Below, one piece after another: positions 1-7,454 of a stretch of 18,303 bases of DNA (its first letter is position 1; each line of letters starts with the position of its first letter). The notes beneath the pieces were generated by a model, which did not search any database, had not been told where the DNA came from, and saw nothing but the letters and a program-made list of their open reading frames with translations. The DNA comes from Lachnospiraceae bacterium (lineage in GTDB: Bacteria; Bacillota; Clostridia; Lachnospirales; Lachnospiraceae). The stretch spans positions 1-18,303 of the forward strand of contig JAILOA010000147.1 in NCBI GenBank assembly GCA_024691065.1. The letters run 5' to 3'. The position numbers and the translations under genes are program-made.

Positions 1-219
1 GAATTATTATAATATTTTAATTATTAAAAGAATTATAAAGTATTATAAAGCATTGAATAAAACTGATTTTAATAATTATTATCAGAATTATAAAGCATTG
101 AATAAAACTGATTTTAGTAATTCTTATCAGAGTTATTAAGTATAGAATAAAACTGATTTAAATAATATTTACAGTTATAATTATATGAATTTTGTTTGAG
201 TTATTATAATTCTTATAGT
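1..219. repeat. 45-bp tandem repeat, about three to four copies
   Basis: Three recognisable copies start at 43, 88 and 133. The first two are nearly identical over 44 bases and share the core AAGCATTGAATAAAACTGAT. The third is diverged and 42 bp long, and a fourth very degraded copy may run from 175 to 219. The period of 45 bp equals 15 codons. One + strand frame is open from base 2 through the first two copies, repeating roughly YKALNKTDF, and stops at 137-139. It may be the eroded 3' end of an Asn/Tyr-rich coding region, or a non-coding repeat. No start codon for such a gene is visible in the window. Confidence 0.7.
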
Positions 220-224
220 ATACT
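196..224 (+). promoter_or_regulatory. Sigma-A-type promoter for the alarmone synthetase leader
   Basis: A -35 element TTGAGT (196-201) and a -10 element TATACT (219-224) are separated by 17 bp, the ideal spacing. Transcription would begin near 231. That gives either a leader of about 225 nt before the gene at 457 or a separate short RNA ending near 336. The 45-bp repeats lie mostly upstream and would not be in this transcript. Confidence 0.55.
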
Positions 225-230
225 TAGCTT

Positions 231-340
231 AATGTGATTTTACAGCAGTGTACAGAGTGTTCCTTGCTTAGAATGTTACTTTATTAAGCGGGAACACCCG
301 GTTTACAATCGAACACTGAAGTGTTCCTGCTTTTATGATC
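231..340 (+). ncRNA. Structured leader or small RNA with alternative hairpins
   Basis: Two direct repeats, GTGTTCCTTGCTTA (257-270) and GTGTTCCTGCTTTT (321-334), are both complementary to one segment, TAAGCGGGAACAC (285-297). The central segment can therefore pair upstream or downstream but not both ways. The downstream copy can also form a local hairpin GAACAC-TGAA-GTGTTC (311-326). The downstream long stem (286-297 with 321-332) is followed by a weak TTTTAT, so it could act as a terminator. No known riboswitch or T-box consensus was recognised. The function (attenuator, small RNA or upstream terminator) is open. Confidence 0.4.
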
Positions 341-456
341 AGGAAATGAATCGGATATAGGGATGTATGCTTTACGATTTTCAATATTTATAATTATATT
401 TTTTTAAAATTTTATATGTAAGGCAAAAGTAAAACAAAAAAACGGAGGATTAATGT

Positions 457-1071
457 ATGTCTGTTATTTACGGAAAATATAAGCAAACGCTTAATGATAT
501 AGCAAACGAGCTTTCAACAAGATTGGAGATTCATAATAATAATATTTATGATAAAACCGGATATAAGCTTTTTGAACATATATCATCCCGGGTTAAATCA
601 GAGGAGAGCATGATAGAAAAGTGTGAACGTAAAGGTGTTCCGGCTAATTATGAATCTGCACTCGGTTTGATGAGGGATGCAATAGGTATAAGAATCGTAT
701 CGACATTTATAGATGATATACAAACCAATATAGATTACATTAAAAATATGCCGGATGTCACTGTGGTTAAGGAAAAGGATTACATAAAGCATGCAAAACC
801 AAACGGATACAGAAGCTATCATTTGATTTTGGATGTAGAATGGGACGAAGAAGATTTTAGAGGTAACACGCCGGGTCATTATTTCGTTGAAGTTCAACTT
901 AGGACTATAGCTATGGATTCCTGGGCAGCTCTTGAACATCAACTGAAATACAAGAAAGATGTTCCTAATCATGAGCTTATAGAGTCGGAACTTAAGAGAG
1001 TTGCGGATGAAATTAATTCCTGTGATTTGTCCATGAAAACAATCAGGAATCTTATCAGGGGAAGCATATAA
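457..1071 (+). CDS. Small alarmone synthetase, RelQ-type GTP pyrophosphokinase
   Basis: This 204-residue protein carries only the RelA/SpoT synthetase domain, with no HD hydrolase, TGS or ACT domain, so it is a single-domain small alarmone synthetase. The family transfers pyrophosphate from ATP to GDP or GTP to make (p)ppGpp in the cytoplasm. Visible motifs are RVKSEES (45-51), DAIGIR (74-79), KPNGYRSYH (114-122) and EVQLRT (145-150), whose glutamate is the expected catalytic base. It then continues MDSWAALEH and YK as in RelQ proteins. A GGAGG at 444-448 lies 8 nt before the ATG. It is monocistronic, with its own promoter and foldable leader upstream and a terminator overlapping its stop. 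A toxic SAS is possible but less likely, because no antitoxin partner gene adjoins it. RelQ versus another SAS subfamily is inferred from overall motif resemblance. Confidence 0.9.
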   Translation: MSVIYGKYKQTLNDIANELSTRLEIHNNNIYDKTGYKLFEHISSRVKSEESMIEKCERKGVPANYESALGLMRDAIGIRIVSTFIDDIQTNIDYIKNMPDVTVVKEKDYIKHAKPNGYRSYHLILDVEWDEEDFRGNTPGHYFVEVQLRTIAMDSWAALEHQLKYKKDVPNHELIESELKRVADEINSCDLSMKTIRNLIRGSI

Positions 1072-1089
1072 ATCCCTGTTTCGTTTTTT
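1056..1089 (+). terminator. Rho-independent terminator overlapping the synthetase stop codon
   Basis: CAGGG (1056-1060) pairs with CCCTG (1074-1078) around a 13-nt loop that contains the TAA stop at 1069-1071. It is followed by a T-rich tract (1079-1089). The stem is short, but the T tract is good. The 5' arm is part of the coding sequence, so translating ribosomes would mask it. Confidence 0.55.
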
Positions 1090-1183
1090 GATTTTACTTC
1101 ATGAAGATATTATATTTACAAAAATGAAAATAAATAAAGATATATAGTTTGAAATATATTTTTGAAGGTTAGGAGAGAATGCT

Positions 1184-1858
1184 ATGAAAATTATGTTAGC
1201 TGAAGATGAGAAGGCGCTTTCAAAAGCCTATACTACTATATTAACCCATTACGGATATGAGGTTATGCAGGTTTTCAACGGAGAGGAAGCTGTAAAAGAA
1301 GCTTCTACCGGTATTTATGACTGCCTTATACTGGATATAATGATGCCTGTTATGGACGGAGTCACCGCTCTTAAAAATATAAGAGAAAGCGGAAATGTAA
1401 CGCCGGCAATCTTCCTTACTGCTAAGGCTGAAATTGATGACAGGGTAATCGGTCTCGATGCCGGAGCTGATGATTATATTGCAAAACCGGTGGATATGAA
1501 GGAATTACTGGCAAGAATACGTTCACTTACAAGAAGAGCTACAAATTATACTCCTGTTAAGATTCAAATCGGAGATGTGATATTAAATACCGAAGAACAA
1601 TCTATTAAAAGAGAAAATTCCATCAGACTTGCAAAAAAAGAAGCAAAGCTTATGGAATTATTTATGTTAAACGAATCCAAGATAATTACAATAAATGAAA
1701 TTATAAATAAGGTATGGCATGATGAACCTGAGACCGGATATGAGGTAGTGGTTTTGTATGTTTCATATCTTAGAGATAAATTAAATGCAATTGATGCGGA
1801 TATAGATATTACAGGAAACAAAGAGATGGGCTTTGTTTTAAACAAAATAGGATATTGA
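1184..1858 (+). CDS. OmpR/PhoB-family response regulator
   Basis: The 224-residue protein has an N-terminal receiver domain (about 1-115) and a C-terminal winged-helix DNA-binding domain (about 125-220). Receiver landmarks are the acidic pair at 7-9 (EDE), the phospho-acceptor Asp51 in LILDIMMPVMDG, Thr79 and Lys101 in the Y-x-x-K-P motif. The segment around VVVLYVSYLRDKL matches the recognition helix region of OmpR-type winged helices. An AGGAG at 1171-1175 is 8 nt before the ATG. It lies 99 nt upstream of a histidine kinase on the same strand and is very probably its partner. The target genes cannot be read from this window. Confidence 0.93.
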   Translation: MKIMLAEDEKALSKAYTTILTHYGYEVMQVFNGEEAVKEASTGIYDCLILDIMMPVMDGVTALKNIRESGNVTPAIFLTAKAEIDDRVIGLDAGADDYIAKPVDMKELLARIRSLTRRATNYTPVKIQIGDVILNTEEQSIKRENSIRLAKKEAKLMELFMLNESKIITINEIINKVWHDEPETGYEVVVLYVSYLRDKLNAIDADIDITGNKEMGFVLNKIGY

Positions 1859-1957
1859 TATTTTTTATAAGAGATTATAATCTAAACTGTAATATTGTTC
1901 ACTTAAAAATGATATGACGACTGTATATAATAACAGCTTATGAAAAAAGGGAGCTTT

Positions 1958-3214
1958 ATGATTAAAAAATTACAATTAAAATTTATTATGGTAGCATTAT
2001 TATCGGCTCTTTTGGTGCTTATAATAGCCATTCTTCCGATGGATATATATGTGTATTTTAATACTAATTTCAGGCTGCATCAAATAGTAAACATGATTTG
2101 TGATAATAATGGTTATCTTCCGGATTATGACAGGAAAATGTTTGTTGATATAGATATTACACAGGAATCCAGGAATGAGATAAGATATTTCAGTGTAATT
2201 GTCTCTGACAATTCTGTTGTGGAACTAAATACGGGCAGGATATCAGCGGTTTCCGATGATGAGGCATCGGATTACGCAGATGAAGTACTTGCGTTGACCA
2301 ATAATACAAACCAATTGGTGAAGCTTATAACCAATGACAGCAAGGAAGGTGTTTTTGAGAAAAATGACTTTGTATATTATTACAAGGTTAAAGAGCTTTC
2401 CGATGGCTCTACATTGGTTGTATTTGTCGATGGAACAAGTTCCATGAAAAATTCCGATCTTATAATTAAATTTTCTGTAATGCTTTTATGTATCTGTTTC
2501 CTGTTATTTTTACTTTTGGTTAAGATATTTTCAAAGCGTGCCATTAAATCCTTTGTTGAAAATTATAATAAGCAAAAGGCATTTATAACAAATGCAAGTC
2601 ATGAGCTAAAGACTCCTTTATCCATTATTTCGGCCAATAATGATATATCAATTGCACTGGAAGGTGAGAATGAATGGAATCAGGAAATAAAAAATCAGGT
2701 CAAGGAAATGACCAATAATATTAATGACCTGGTTGCACTTGCTAAAGCAGATGAGCAGAAGGAATTTATCAAGGAGAAATTCGATTTTTCGGAGGTTGTT
2801 ACGGGTTATGCGGAATCGTTTAAAACCGTAGCAAAATCTTTAGATAAAAGCTTTGAAAGTGATATAGCGGAAGGAATCATTTTGAACAGTGACAAGAAGG
2901 GGTTATCCAGGGTTGTTTCGGTACTTATGGATAATGCTGTCAAATACTGTGATGATAACGGAAAAATAAAGGTGGTTCTCAAAAACAAAGGGAAGAAGGC
3001 TTGTCTATCGGTTTCGAATACCTATGTAAATGGTAAAAATGAAGACTATAAGCGCTTTTTTGACAGGTTTTATCGGGCTGATGAGTCGCATAACAGTGAA
3101 AAAAAGGGTTTTGGAATTGGCTTATCCCTGGCCGAAAGTACAGTACAGAATTGTAAGGGGAAAATCGGTGTCAGCTACTCCAACGAGGAAATAACATTTT
3201 TTGTTACATTATAG
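1958..3214 (+). CDS. Membrane sensor histidine kinase
   Basis: A membrane-bound kinase of about 418 residues, expected to autophosphorylate and pass phosphate to the regulator just upstream. It has a transmembrane helix near residues 8-28, an extracytoplasmic sensor region of about 140 residues unlike any I recognise, and a second membrane helix before residue 195. A HisKA segment follows with the phospho-acceptor His near 215 in ASHELKTPL, then an HATPase domain with the N box (VLMDNAVKYC), the F box (FFDRFYRAD) and a G2 box (GFGIGLSLA). The usual DxGxG G1 box is replaced by a SNTYVNG-like stretch. No clear HAMP domain separates the second helix from HisKA. An upstream in-frame ATG at 1940 lacks a Shine-Dalgarno sequence. 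The ATG at 1958 follows AGGGAG (1948-1953), so I prefer it. Confidence 0.9.
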   Translation: MIKKLQLKFIMVALLSALLVLIIAILPMDIYVYFNTNFRLHQIVNMICDNNGYLPDYDRKMFVDIDITQESRNEIRYFSVIVSDNSVVELNTGRISAVSDDEASDYADEVLALTNNTNQLVKLITNDSKEGVFEKNDFVYYYKVKELSDGSTLVVFVDGTSSMKNSDLIIKFSVMLLCICFLLFLLLVKIFSKRAIKSFVENYNKQKAFITNASHELKTPLSIISANNDISIALEGENEWNQEIKNQVKEMTNNINDLVALAKADEQKEFIKEKFDFSEVVTGYAESFKTVAKSLDKSFESDIAEGIILNSDKKGLSRVVSVLMDNAVKYCDDNGKIKVVLKNKGKKACLSVSNTYVNGKNEDYKRFFDRFYRADESHNSEKKGFGIGLSLAESTVQNCKGKIGVSYSNEEITFFVTL

Positions 3215-3225
3215 TCAGAAAGTAC

Positions 3226-3255
3226 TTGAAACTAATAGATTTGTTATGTTATAAT
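3226..3255 (+). promoter_or_regulatory. Promoter of tgt-yajC with extended -10
   Basis: TTGAAA (3226-3231) is followed after 18 bp by a perfect TATAAT (3250-3255). A TG one base upstream of the -10 (3247-3248) makes it an extended -10 promoter. Transcription would start near 3262, about 40 nt before tgt. The same ATGTTATAAT string recurs at the secDF promoter. Confidence 0.7.
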
Positions 3256-3302
3256 TGTGATTTGTTTCGTAAAGAAGCAAATAATATATAGGAAAATGTG
3301 AT

Positions 3303-4433
3303 ATGTATAAGGTAAATTACAAGGATGGTTTAGCTAAATCGGCTACATTTGAAACCGTACATGGAACTGTTGAAACCCCTGTATTTATGAATGTCGGAAC
3401 GGTTGCAGCCATAAAGGGTGCTGTTGACATACGTGATCTTGAGGAAATTAATACCCAGATTATGTTATGCAACACCTATCATTTGCATGTAAGGCCGGGT
3501 GACGATGTTGTATATGATATGGGAGGAGTGAGACGGTTTACAACCTGGAAGGGGCCTGTGCTCACCGATTCCGGCGGTTTTCAGGTTTTCTCTTTATCAT
3601 CTCTCAGAAAGATAAAGGAAGAGGGCGTATATTTTAATTCACATATCGACGGTCGAAAGATATTTATGGGACCTGAAGAGAGTATGAGGATTCAGTCAAA
3701 TCTGGCATCTACTATAGCGATGGCATTTGATGAATGTATTCCTTATCCTTCGGATTTAAAATATGCAAAGGATTCCGTGGCAAGAACTACCAGATGGCTA
3801 AAGAGATGCAAGACGGAGATGGACAGATTGAACAGTCTTCCCGAAACTATTAATAAGGACCAGATGCTTTTTGGTATAAATCAGGGAATGACTTACAAGG
3901 AGCTTAGAATTGATCATGCAAAAGAAATAGCAGAGCTTGATTTGGATGGATATGCTCTGGGCGGCCTTGCTGTTGGAGAATCGCATGAGCAGATGTATGA
4001 TGTACTCGATTATACTGTTCCGCATTTACCTCAGGATAAGCCTGTATACTTAATGGGCGTCGGAACTCCTGAAAATATACTTGAAGCTGTAAGTCGTGGA
4101 GTTGATTTCTTTGATTGTGTATATCCTTCAAGAAACGGACGACATGGACATGCTTATACATCACATGGTAAGATAAATCTCTTAAACAAACGTTTTGAAA
4201 GAGATGATAATCCTATCGATGATAAATGTAACTGCCCTGTATGTAAGAGGTATACAAGAGGGTATATAAGACATTTATTAAAAGCTAAAGAGGCACTGGG
4301 GCTTAGACTAATGGTAACTCACAATCTTGCTTTTTATAATAATCTGATGGCGGATATACGTCTGGCGATTAAAGAGCAGAGATTTGACAGGTTCAGGGTC
4401 GAAACCGAAGAGGCATTCAGAGAAGAAAATTAA
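3303..4433 (+). CDS. tgt: Queuine/preQ1 tRNA-guanine transglycosylase
   Basis: The 376-residue length is normal for bacterial Tgt. The enzyme exchanges guanine at wobble position 34 of GUN-anticodon tRNAs for preQ1 in queuosine synthesis. The sequence shows the substrate-binding DSGGFQVFSL (89-98), GINQG (191-195) and GGLAVGE (220-226). It also has the nucleophile segment FDCVYPSRNGRHG with Asp271, and zinc ligands Cys309, Cys311, Cys314 and His340. All key residues are intact. AGGA near 3290 precedes the ATG at 3303. It is followed after 46 nt by yajC, and then by secDF behind its own promoter, the conserved tgt-yajC-secD-secF order of many bacteria. Confidence 0.97.
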   Translation: MYKVNYKDGLAKSATFETVHGTVETPVFMNVGTVAAIKGAVDIRDLEEINTQIMLCNTYHLHVRPGDDVVYDMGGVRRFTTWKGPVLTDSGGFQVFSLSSLRKIKEEGVYFNSHIDGRKIFMGPEESMRIQSNLASTIAMAFDECIPYPSDLKYAKDSVARTTRWLKRCKTEMDRLNSLPETINKDQMLFGINQGMTYKELRIDHAKEIAELDLDGYALGGLAVGESHEQMYDVLDYTVPHLPQDKPVYLMGVGTPENILEAVSRGVDFFDCVYPSRNGRHGHAYTSHGKINLLNKRFERDDNPIDDKCNCPVCKRYTRGYIRHLLKAKEALGLRLMVTHNLAFYNNLMADIRLAIKEQRFDRFRVETEEAFREEN

Positions 4434-4479
4434 AATGTAACGTAAGAGATTAAATTATTTAAAGAAAAGAGGAGGAGTT

Positions 4480-4812
4480 ATGAACTTTATAACTAACTTA
4501 GGCTTTTTTGCCGCACAGACTCAGGGAGCGTCTTTGGGACAAATGCTTCCGATGATTATCTTTTGGGTAGTATTACTTGGTGTAATGTATGTAATGATGA
4601 TCAGGCCTCAAAAGAAGCAGCAAAAAGAGCATGATATTATGGTCAATAATATCGAGGTTGGAGACAGTGTTGTTACTTCAAGTGGTTTTTACGGTGTTGT
4701 TATTTCCGTTATTGACGAAAGTGTTGTGGTTGTAGAATTCGGAAATAATAAGAATTGTCGTATACCTATGAAGAGAGATCATATTTCGGAAGTAGAAAAG
4801 TCTGAAAAATAA
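4480..4812 (+). CDS. yajC: Preprotein translocase subunit YajC
   Basis: A 110-residue, single-pass inner-membrane protein that associates with SecD and SecF at the SecYEG translocon. One hydrophobic helix (about 19-42) is followed by the family signature RPQKKQQKEHD and a small cytoplasmic domain containing VGDSVVTSSGFYGVV. A strong AGGAGG precedes the ATG. It probably shares the tgt transcript. It has no recognisable terminator before the secDF promoter, so some readthrough into secDF is likely. Confidence 0.95.
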   Translation: MNFITNLGFFAAQTQGASLGQMLPMIIFWVVLLGVMYVMMIRPQKKQQKEHDIMVNNIEVGDSVVTSSGFYGVVISVIDESVVVVEFGNNKNCRIPMKRDHISEVEKSEK

Positions 4813-4845
4813 GATAAAAATTAGAGAAAAATACTAAAAAAATCA

Positions 4846-4873
4846 TTGATAAAAACGAAAAATATGTTATAAT
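4846..4873 (+). promoter_or_regulatory. secDF promoter with extended -10 and flanking inverted repeat
   Basis: TTGATA (4846-4851) and TATAAT (4868-4873) are spaced by 16 bp, with TG at 4865-4866 giving an extended -10. An 8-bp inverted repeat, AAACGAAA (4853-4860) and TTTCGTTT (4876-4883), brackets the -10, as an operator might. The arms are simple AT-rich sequence, so chance cannot be excluded. The start site would lie near 4880, about 95 nt upstream of the gene. Confidence 0.65.
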
Positions 4874-4974
4874 AATTTCGTTTGGGCTTTTTATTTGATG
4901 CTATTTTTAAAGAAATTTAAGAATAACATTTTATAAAAGGTTGAATTATTATGTATCGAATGGAGAGTTTTGAA

Positions 4975-7362
4975 ATGAAAGACAAAAAAAGAGGTGCTGT
5001 TGCGCTTATACTTATCCTGCTTATTATCGGTGGATTGGGATACGCAACCGTAGTCGGCATTGGTGAAAATCACAAACTTAGCGCTAAGAATATCATTCTT
5101 GGACTTGATCTTAACGGTGGTGTAAGTATTTCTTACGAAGCAGTAGGAGATACACCTACAGAAACCGAGATGAAAGATACAATCTCTAAGATGCAGTCAA
5201 GAGCGGAAGTTTACAGTACAGAAGCTTCAGTTGTACAGGAAGGTGATAACAGAATCGTTATTGACATTCCGGGTGTGGATGATGCAGAAGCAGTTCTGGC
5301 AACCCTTGGTAAGGAAGGTGAACTTGTATTCGTTAATTCCAAAAATGTTACTGAAGATAAAGAAACTCACGAACTTACATATAAAGATGAAGATATCATC
5401 TGTACCGGTGCTGATGTTGTAAGTGCTGTCGGTGAAGCTCATCAGAGTGAAACCGGTGCCAGAGAATACGTTGTATCACTTGAATTTAATGATGAGGGTA
5501 CAGAACGTTTTGGTGAAGCATCTACTGAGGCATATAATAATAATAAAGAATCAATCTCAATCATTTATGATCATGAGCTTCTTTCAGCTCCATCTGTTCA
5601 AAGTCCTATCACAGACGGTAAATGTCAGATTACAGGTGGATACAAGTCAGTAGCTGAAGCAGAAGAGCTTGCAAGCGGCATCCGTATCGGTGCACTTCCT
5701 ATTGAGTTAAAGGAAGTTGAATCAAAGGTAGTTGATGCACAGCTTGGTCAGGGTGCTCTTGAGACAGGTGTTAAGGCCGGTATTGCTGGTTTTGCAATCG
5801 TAGTTCTTTTCATGATTATCCTTTATAGAATTCCGGGTATTGCATCAGGTATTTCACTTTGCATGTTCCTCGGACTTTACTTATGTGCAATAAACGGACT
5901 TAATGTAACACTTACATTACCTGGTATTGCCGGTGTTATCCTGAATATCGGTATGGCGGTCGATGCAAACGTTGTCATCTTCTCGCGTATAAAAGAAGAG
6001 CTTGGTGATGGAAAAACCGTACAAACAGCTATTAAGAACGGTTTCTCCAAAGCGCTTTCAGCCGTACTTGACGGTAATATAACAACTCTTATCGCAGCTT
6101 TAGTGCTTTACTTAAGAGGTTCAGGTACAGTTAAGGGATTTGCAATTACTCTTGCAATCGGTATTGTTTTATCAATGTTCTCTTCAATCGTAATTACAAG
6201 ACTTCTTCTCAGTGCCCTTTGTGTACTCGGTGTTAATGATGTTAAGTTCTTCGGTCAGGTTAAGAAGCATTACAACTTTGATTTTGTTTCAAAGAAGAAT
6301 ATGTTCTTCGGTATCTCCGGAGCATTTATCGTAGCTTGTATAGTAGCTCTTATCGTAAATGTTAATTCAATCGGCGGTATACTTAACTTTGGTCTTGAAT
6401 TCCAGGGTGGTACATCTTATAAGATTACATTTAATGATGATACTGAAATAAATGATGAATTAAAGAAGGATATTGAAGATTTATTCAGATCCGAGGGTGA
6501 AGCTAAGCAGGTTGTAATTTCCAAGGTTCGTGATTCCAATACATTACAGGTACAGACTCCTGTTATGACGGAAGAGCAGAGAAATGCAGTAACCGATAAG
6601 GTTATGTCAGATTATAAGATTACAACTGATGCTATTTCATATGACAGTATCAGCGGTTCCATTTCAAATGAAATGAGACAGAATGCGATTATAGCAGTTA
6701 TCCTTGCATCAATCCTTATGCTTATCTACATTGCATTCAGATTTAAGGATTTCGTATTCGCAGGAAGTGCAGTACTTGCACTCTTACATGATATCATTAT
6801 CGTATTACTTCTCTATGCTGTATCAAGAATTGCTGTTGGTAATACATTCATCGCGGTTATGCTTACGATTCTCGGTTACTCGATTAACTCAACAATCGTC
6901 ATTTTCGACCGTGTTCGTGAAAACCTTAAGGGTCAGAGAAGATCTAAGGAAAACTTAAAGATTATAGTTAATAAGAGTATTAATGATACACTTTCTAGAT
7001 CAATTAATACAAACCTTACAACACTCTTTACACTCCTTGCTCTTGTAGTACTTGGTGTAAGTACAATCAGAGAATTTGCAATTCCTCTTACAGTCGGTGT
7101 TATTGCAGGTACTTATTCATCAATTTTCGTAACTGCTCCGCTTTGGTATACAATCAAGTGTGCTACACTTGGTAAGAAGGCTGAGAGTGCTCCTGCAAGC
7201 GAGAGCAATACAAAGAGTAAGAAGACTTCTGATTCGGAAGCTACAACAGAAGAAAGTGCTCCTGAAAAGAAGATTACCGCTAATCCTACAAAGCAGGCTG
7301 TTGCCGCAAAGAAAAAAGGAAACGGTCAAGGCGGTAAGAAAAAGAAAAAAGGTCAGAGATAA
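4975..7362 (+). CDS. secDF: Fused SecDF protein-export membrane protein
   Basis: SecD and SecF are joined in one chain of about 795 residues, as in Bacillus and many Clostridia. The complex uses the proton gradient to help pull secreted proteins out of SecYEG. The SecD half has an N-terminal membrane helix, GLDLNGGV (near 43), an extracytoplasmic P1 domain and GMAVDANVVIFSRIKEEL with the conserved Asp near 330. The SecF half has LEFQGGT (near 474) and GYSINSTIVIFDRVREN (near 634). The usual SecF Asp in GYSxND is serine here. The last 60 or so residues are Lys/Ser/Glu-rich and end in a Lys cluster. I chose the ATG at 4975 because GGAGAG (4962-4967) lies 7 nt before it; the in-frame ATG at 4951 has a poor site. 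Glycine codons are mostly GGT, unlike neighbouring genes, consistent with higher expression. Confidence 0.96.
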   Translation: MKDKKRGAVALILILLIIGGLGYATVVGIGENHKLSAKNIILGLDLNGGVSISYEAVGDTPTETEMKDTISKMQSRAEVYSTEASVVQEGDNRIVIDIPGVDDAEAVLATLGKEGELVFVNSKNVTEDKETHELTYKDEDIICTGADVVSAVGEAHQSETGAREYVVSLEFNDEGTERFGEASTEAYNNNKESISIIYDHELLSAPSVQSPITDGKCQITGGYKSVAEAEELASGIRIGALPIELKEVESKVVDAQLGQGALETGVKAGIAGFAIVVLFMIILYRIPGIASGISLCMFLGLYLCAINGLNVTLTLPGIAGVILNIGMAVDANVVIFSRIKEELGDGKTVQTAIKNGFSKALSAVLDGNITTLIAALVLYLRGSGTVKGFAITLAIGIVLSMFSSIVITRLLLSALCVLGVNDVKFFGQVKKHYNFDFVSKKNMFFGISGAFIVACIVALIVNVNSIGGILNFGLEFQGGTSYKITFNDDTEINDELKKDIEDLFRSEGEAKQVVISKVRDSNTLQVQTPVMTEEQRNAVTDKVMSDYKITTDAISYDSISGSISNEMRQNAIIAVILASILMLIYIAFRFKDFVFAGSAVLALLHDIIIVLLLYAVSRIAVGNTFIAVMLTILGYSINSTIVIFDRVRENLKGQRRSKENLKIIVNKSINDTLSRSINTNLTTLFTLLALVVLGVSTIREFAIPLTVGVIAGTYSSIFVTAPLWYTIKCATLGKKAESAPASESNTKSKKTSDSEATTEESAPEKKITANPTKQAVAAKKKGNGQGGKKKKKGQR

Positions 7363-7403
7363 TATTTATAAATATTAAATAAAAAGACTTTAAATATTTT
7401 AAT

Positions 7404-7454
7404 AAATGACATATAATCTAGGTTATACTAATTCTTAGGTTATATGTCATTTTT
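7404..7454 (+). terminator. Long hairpin terminator after secDF
   Basis: AAATGACATATAA (7404-7416) and TTATATGTCATTT (7440-7452) form a perfect 13-bp stem with a 23-nt loop, running into TTTTT (7450-7454). The loop and right arm also contain a direct repeat of TAGGTTATA (7419-7427 and 7436-7444). It is likely the end of the secDF transcript and separates it from the repeat array that begins at 7455. Confidence 0.7.

Noticed and set aside
1..1071. Type III toxin-antitoxin or toxSAS system: tandem repeats upstream of an alarmone synthetase
   Set aside because: The likely promoter (196-224) lies downstream of the main repeats, so they would not be part of the same RNA. The synthetase has ordinary RelQ motifs, and no antitoxin gene adjoins it.
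1895..1931. Promoter between the response regulator and the kinase (TTGTTC ... TATAAT)
   Set aside because: The two elements are 25 bp apart, and no acceptable -35 lies 16-18 bp from the TATAAT at 1926. The pair is more simply co-transcribed.
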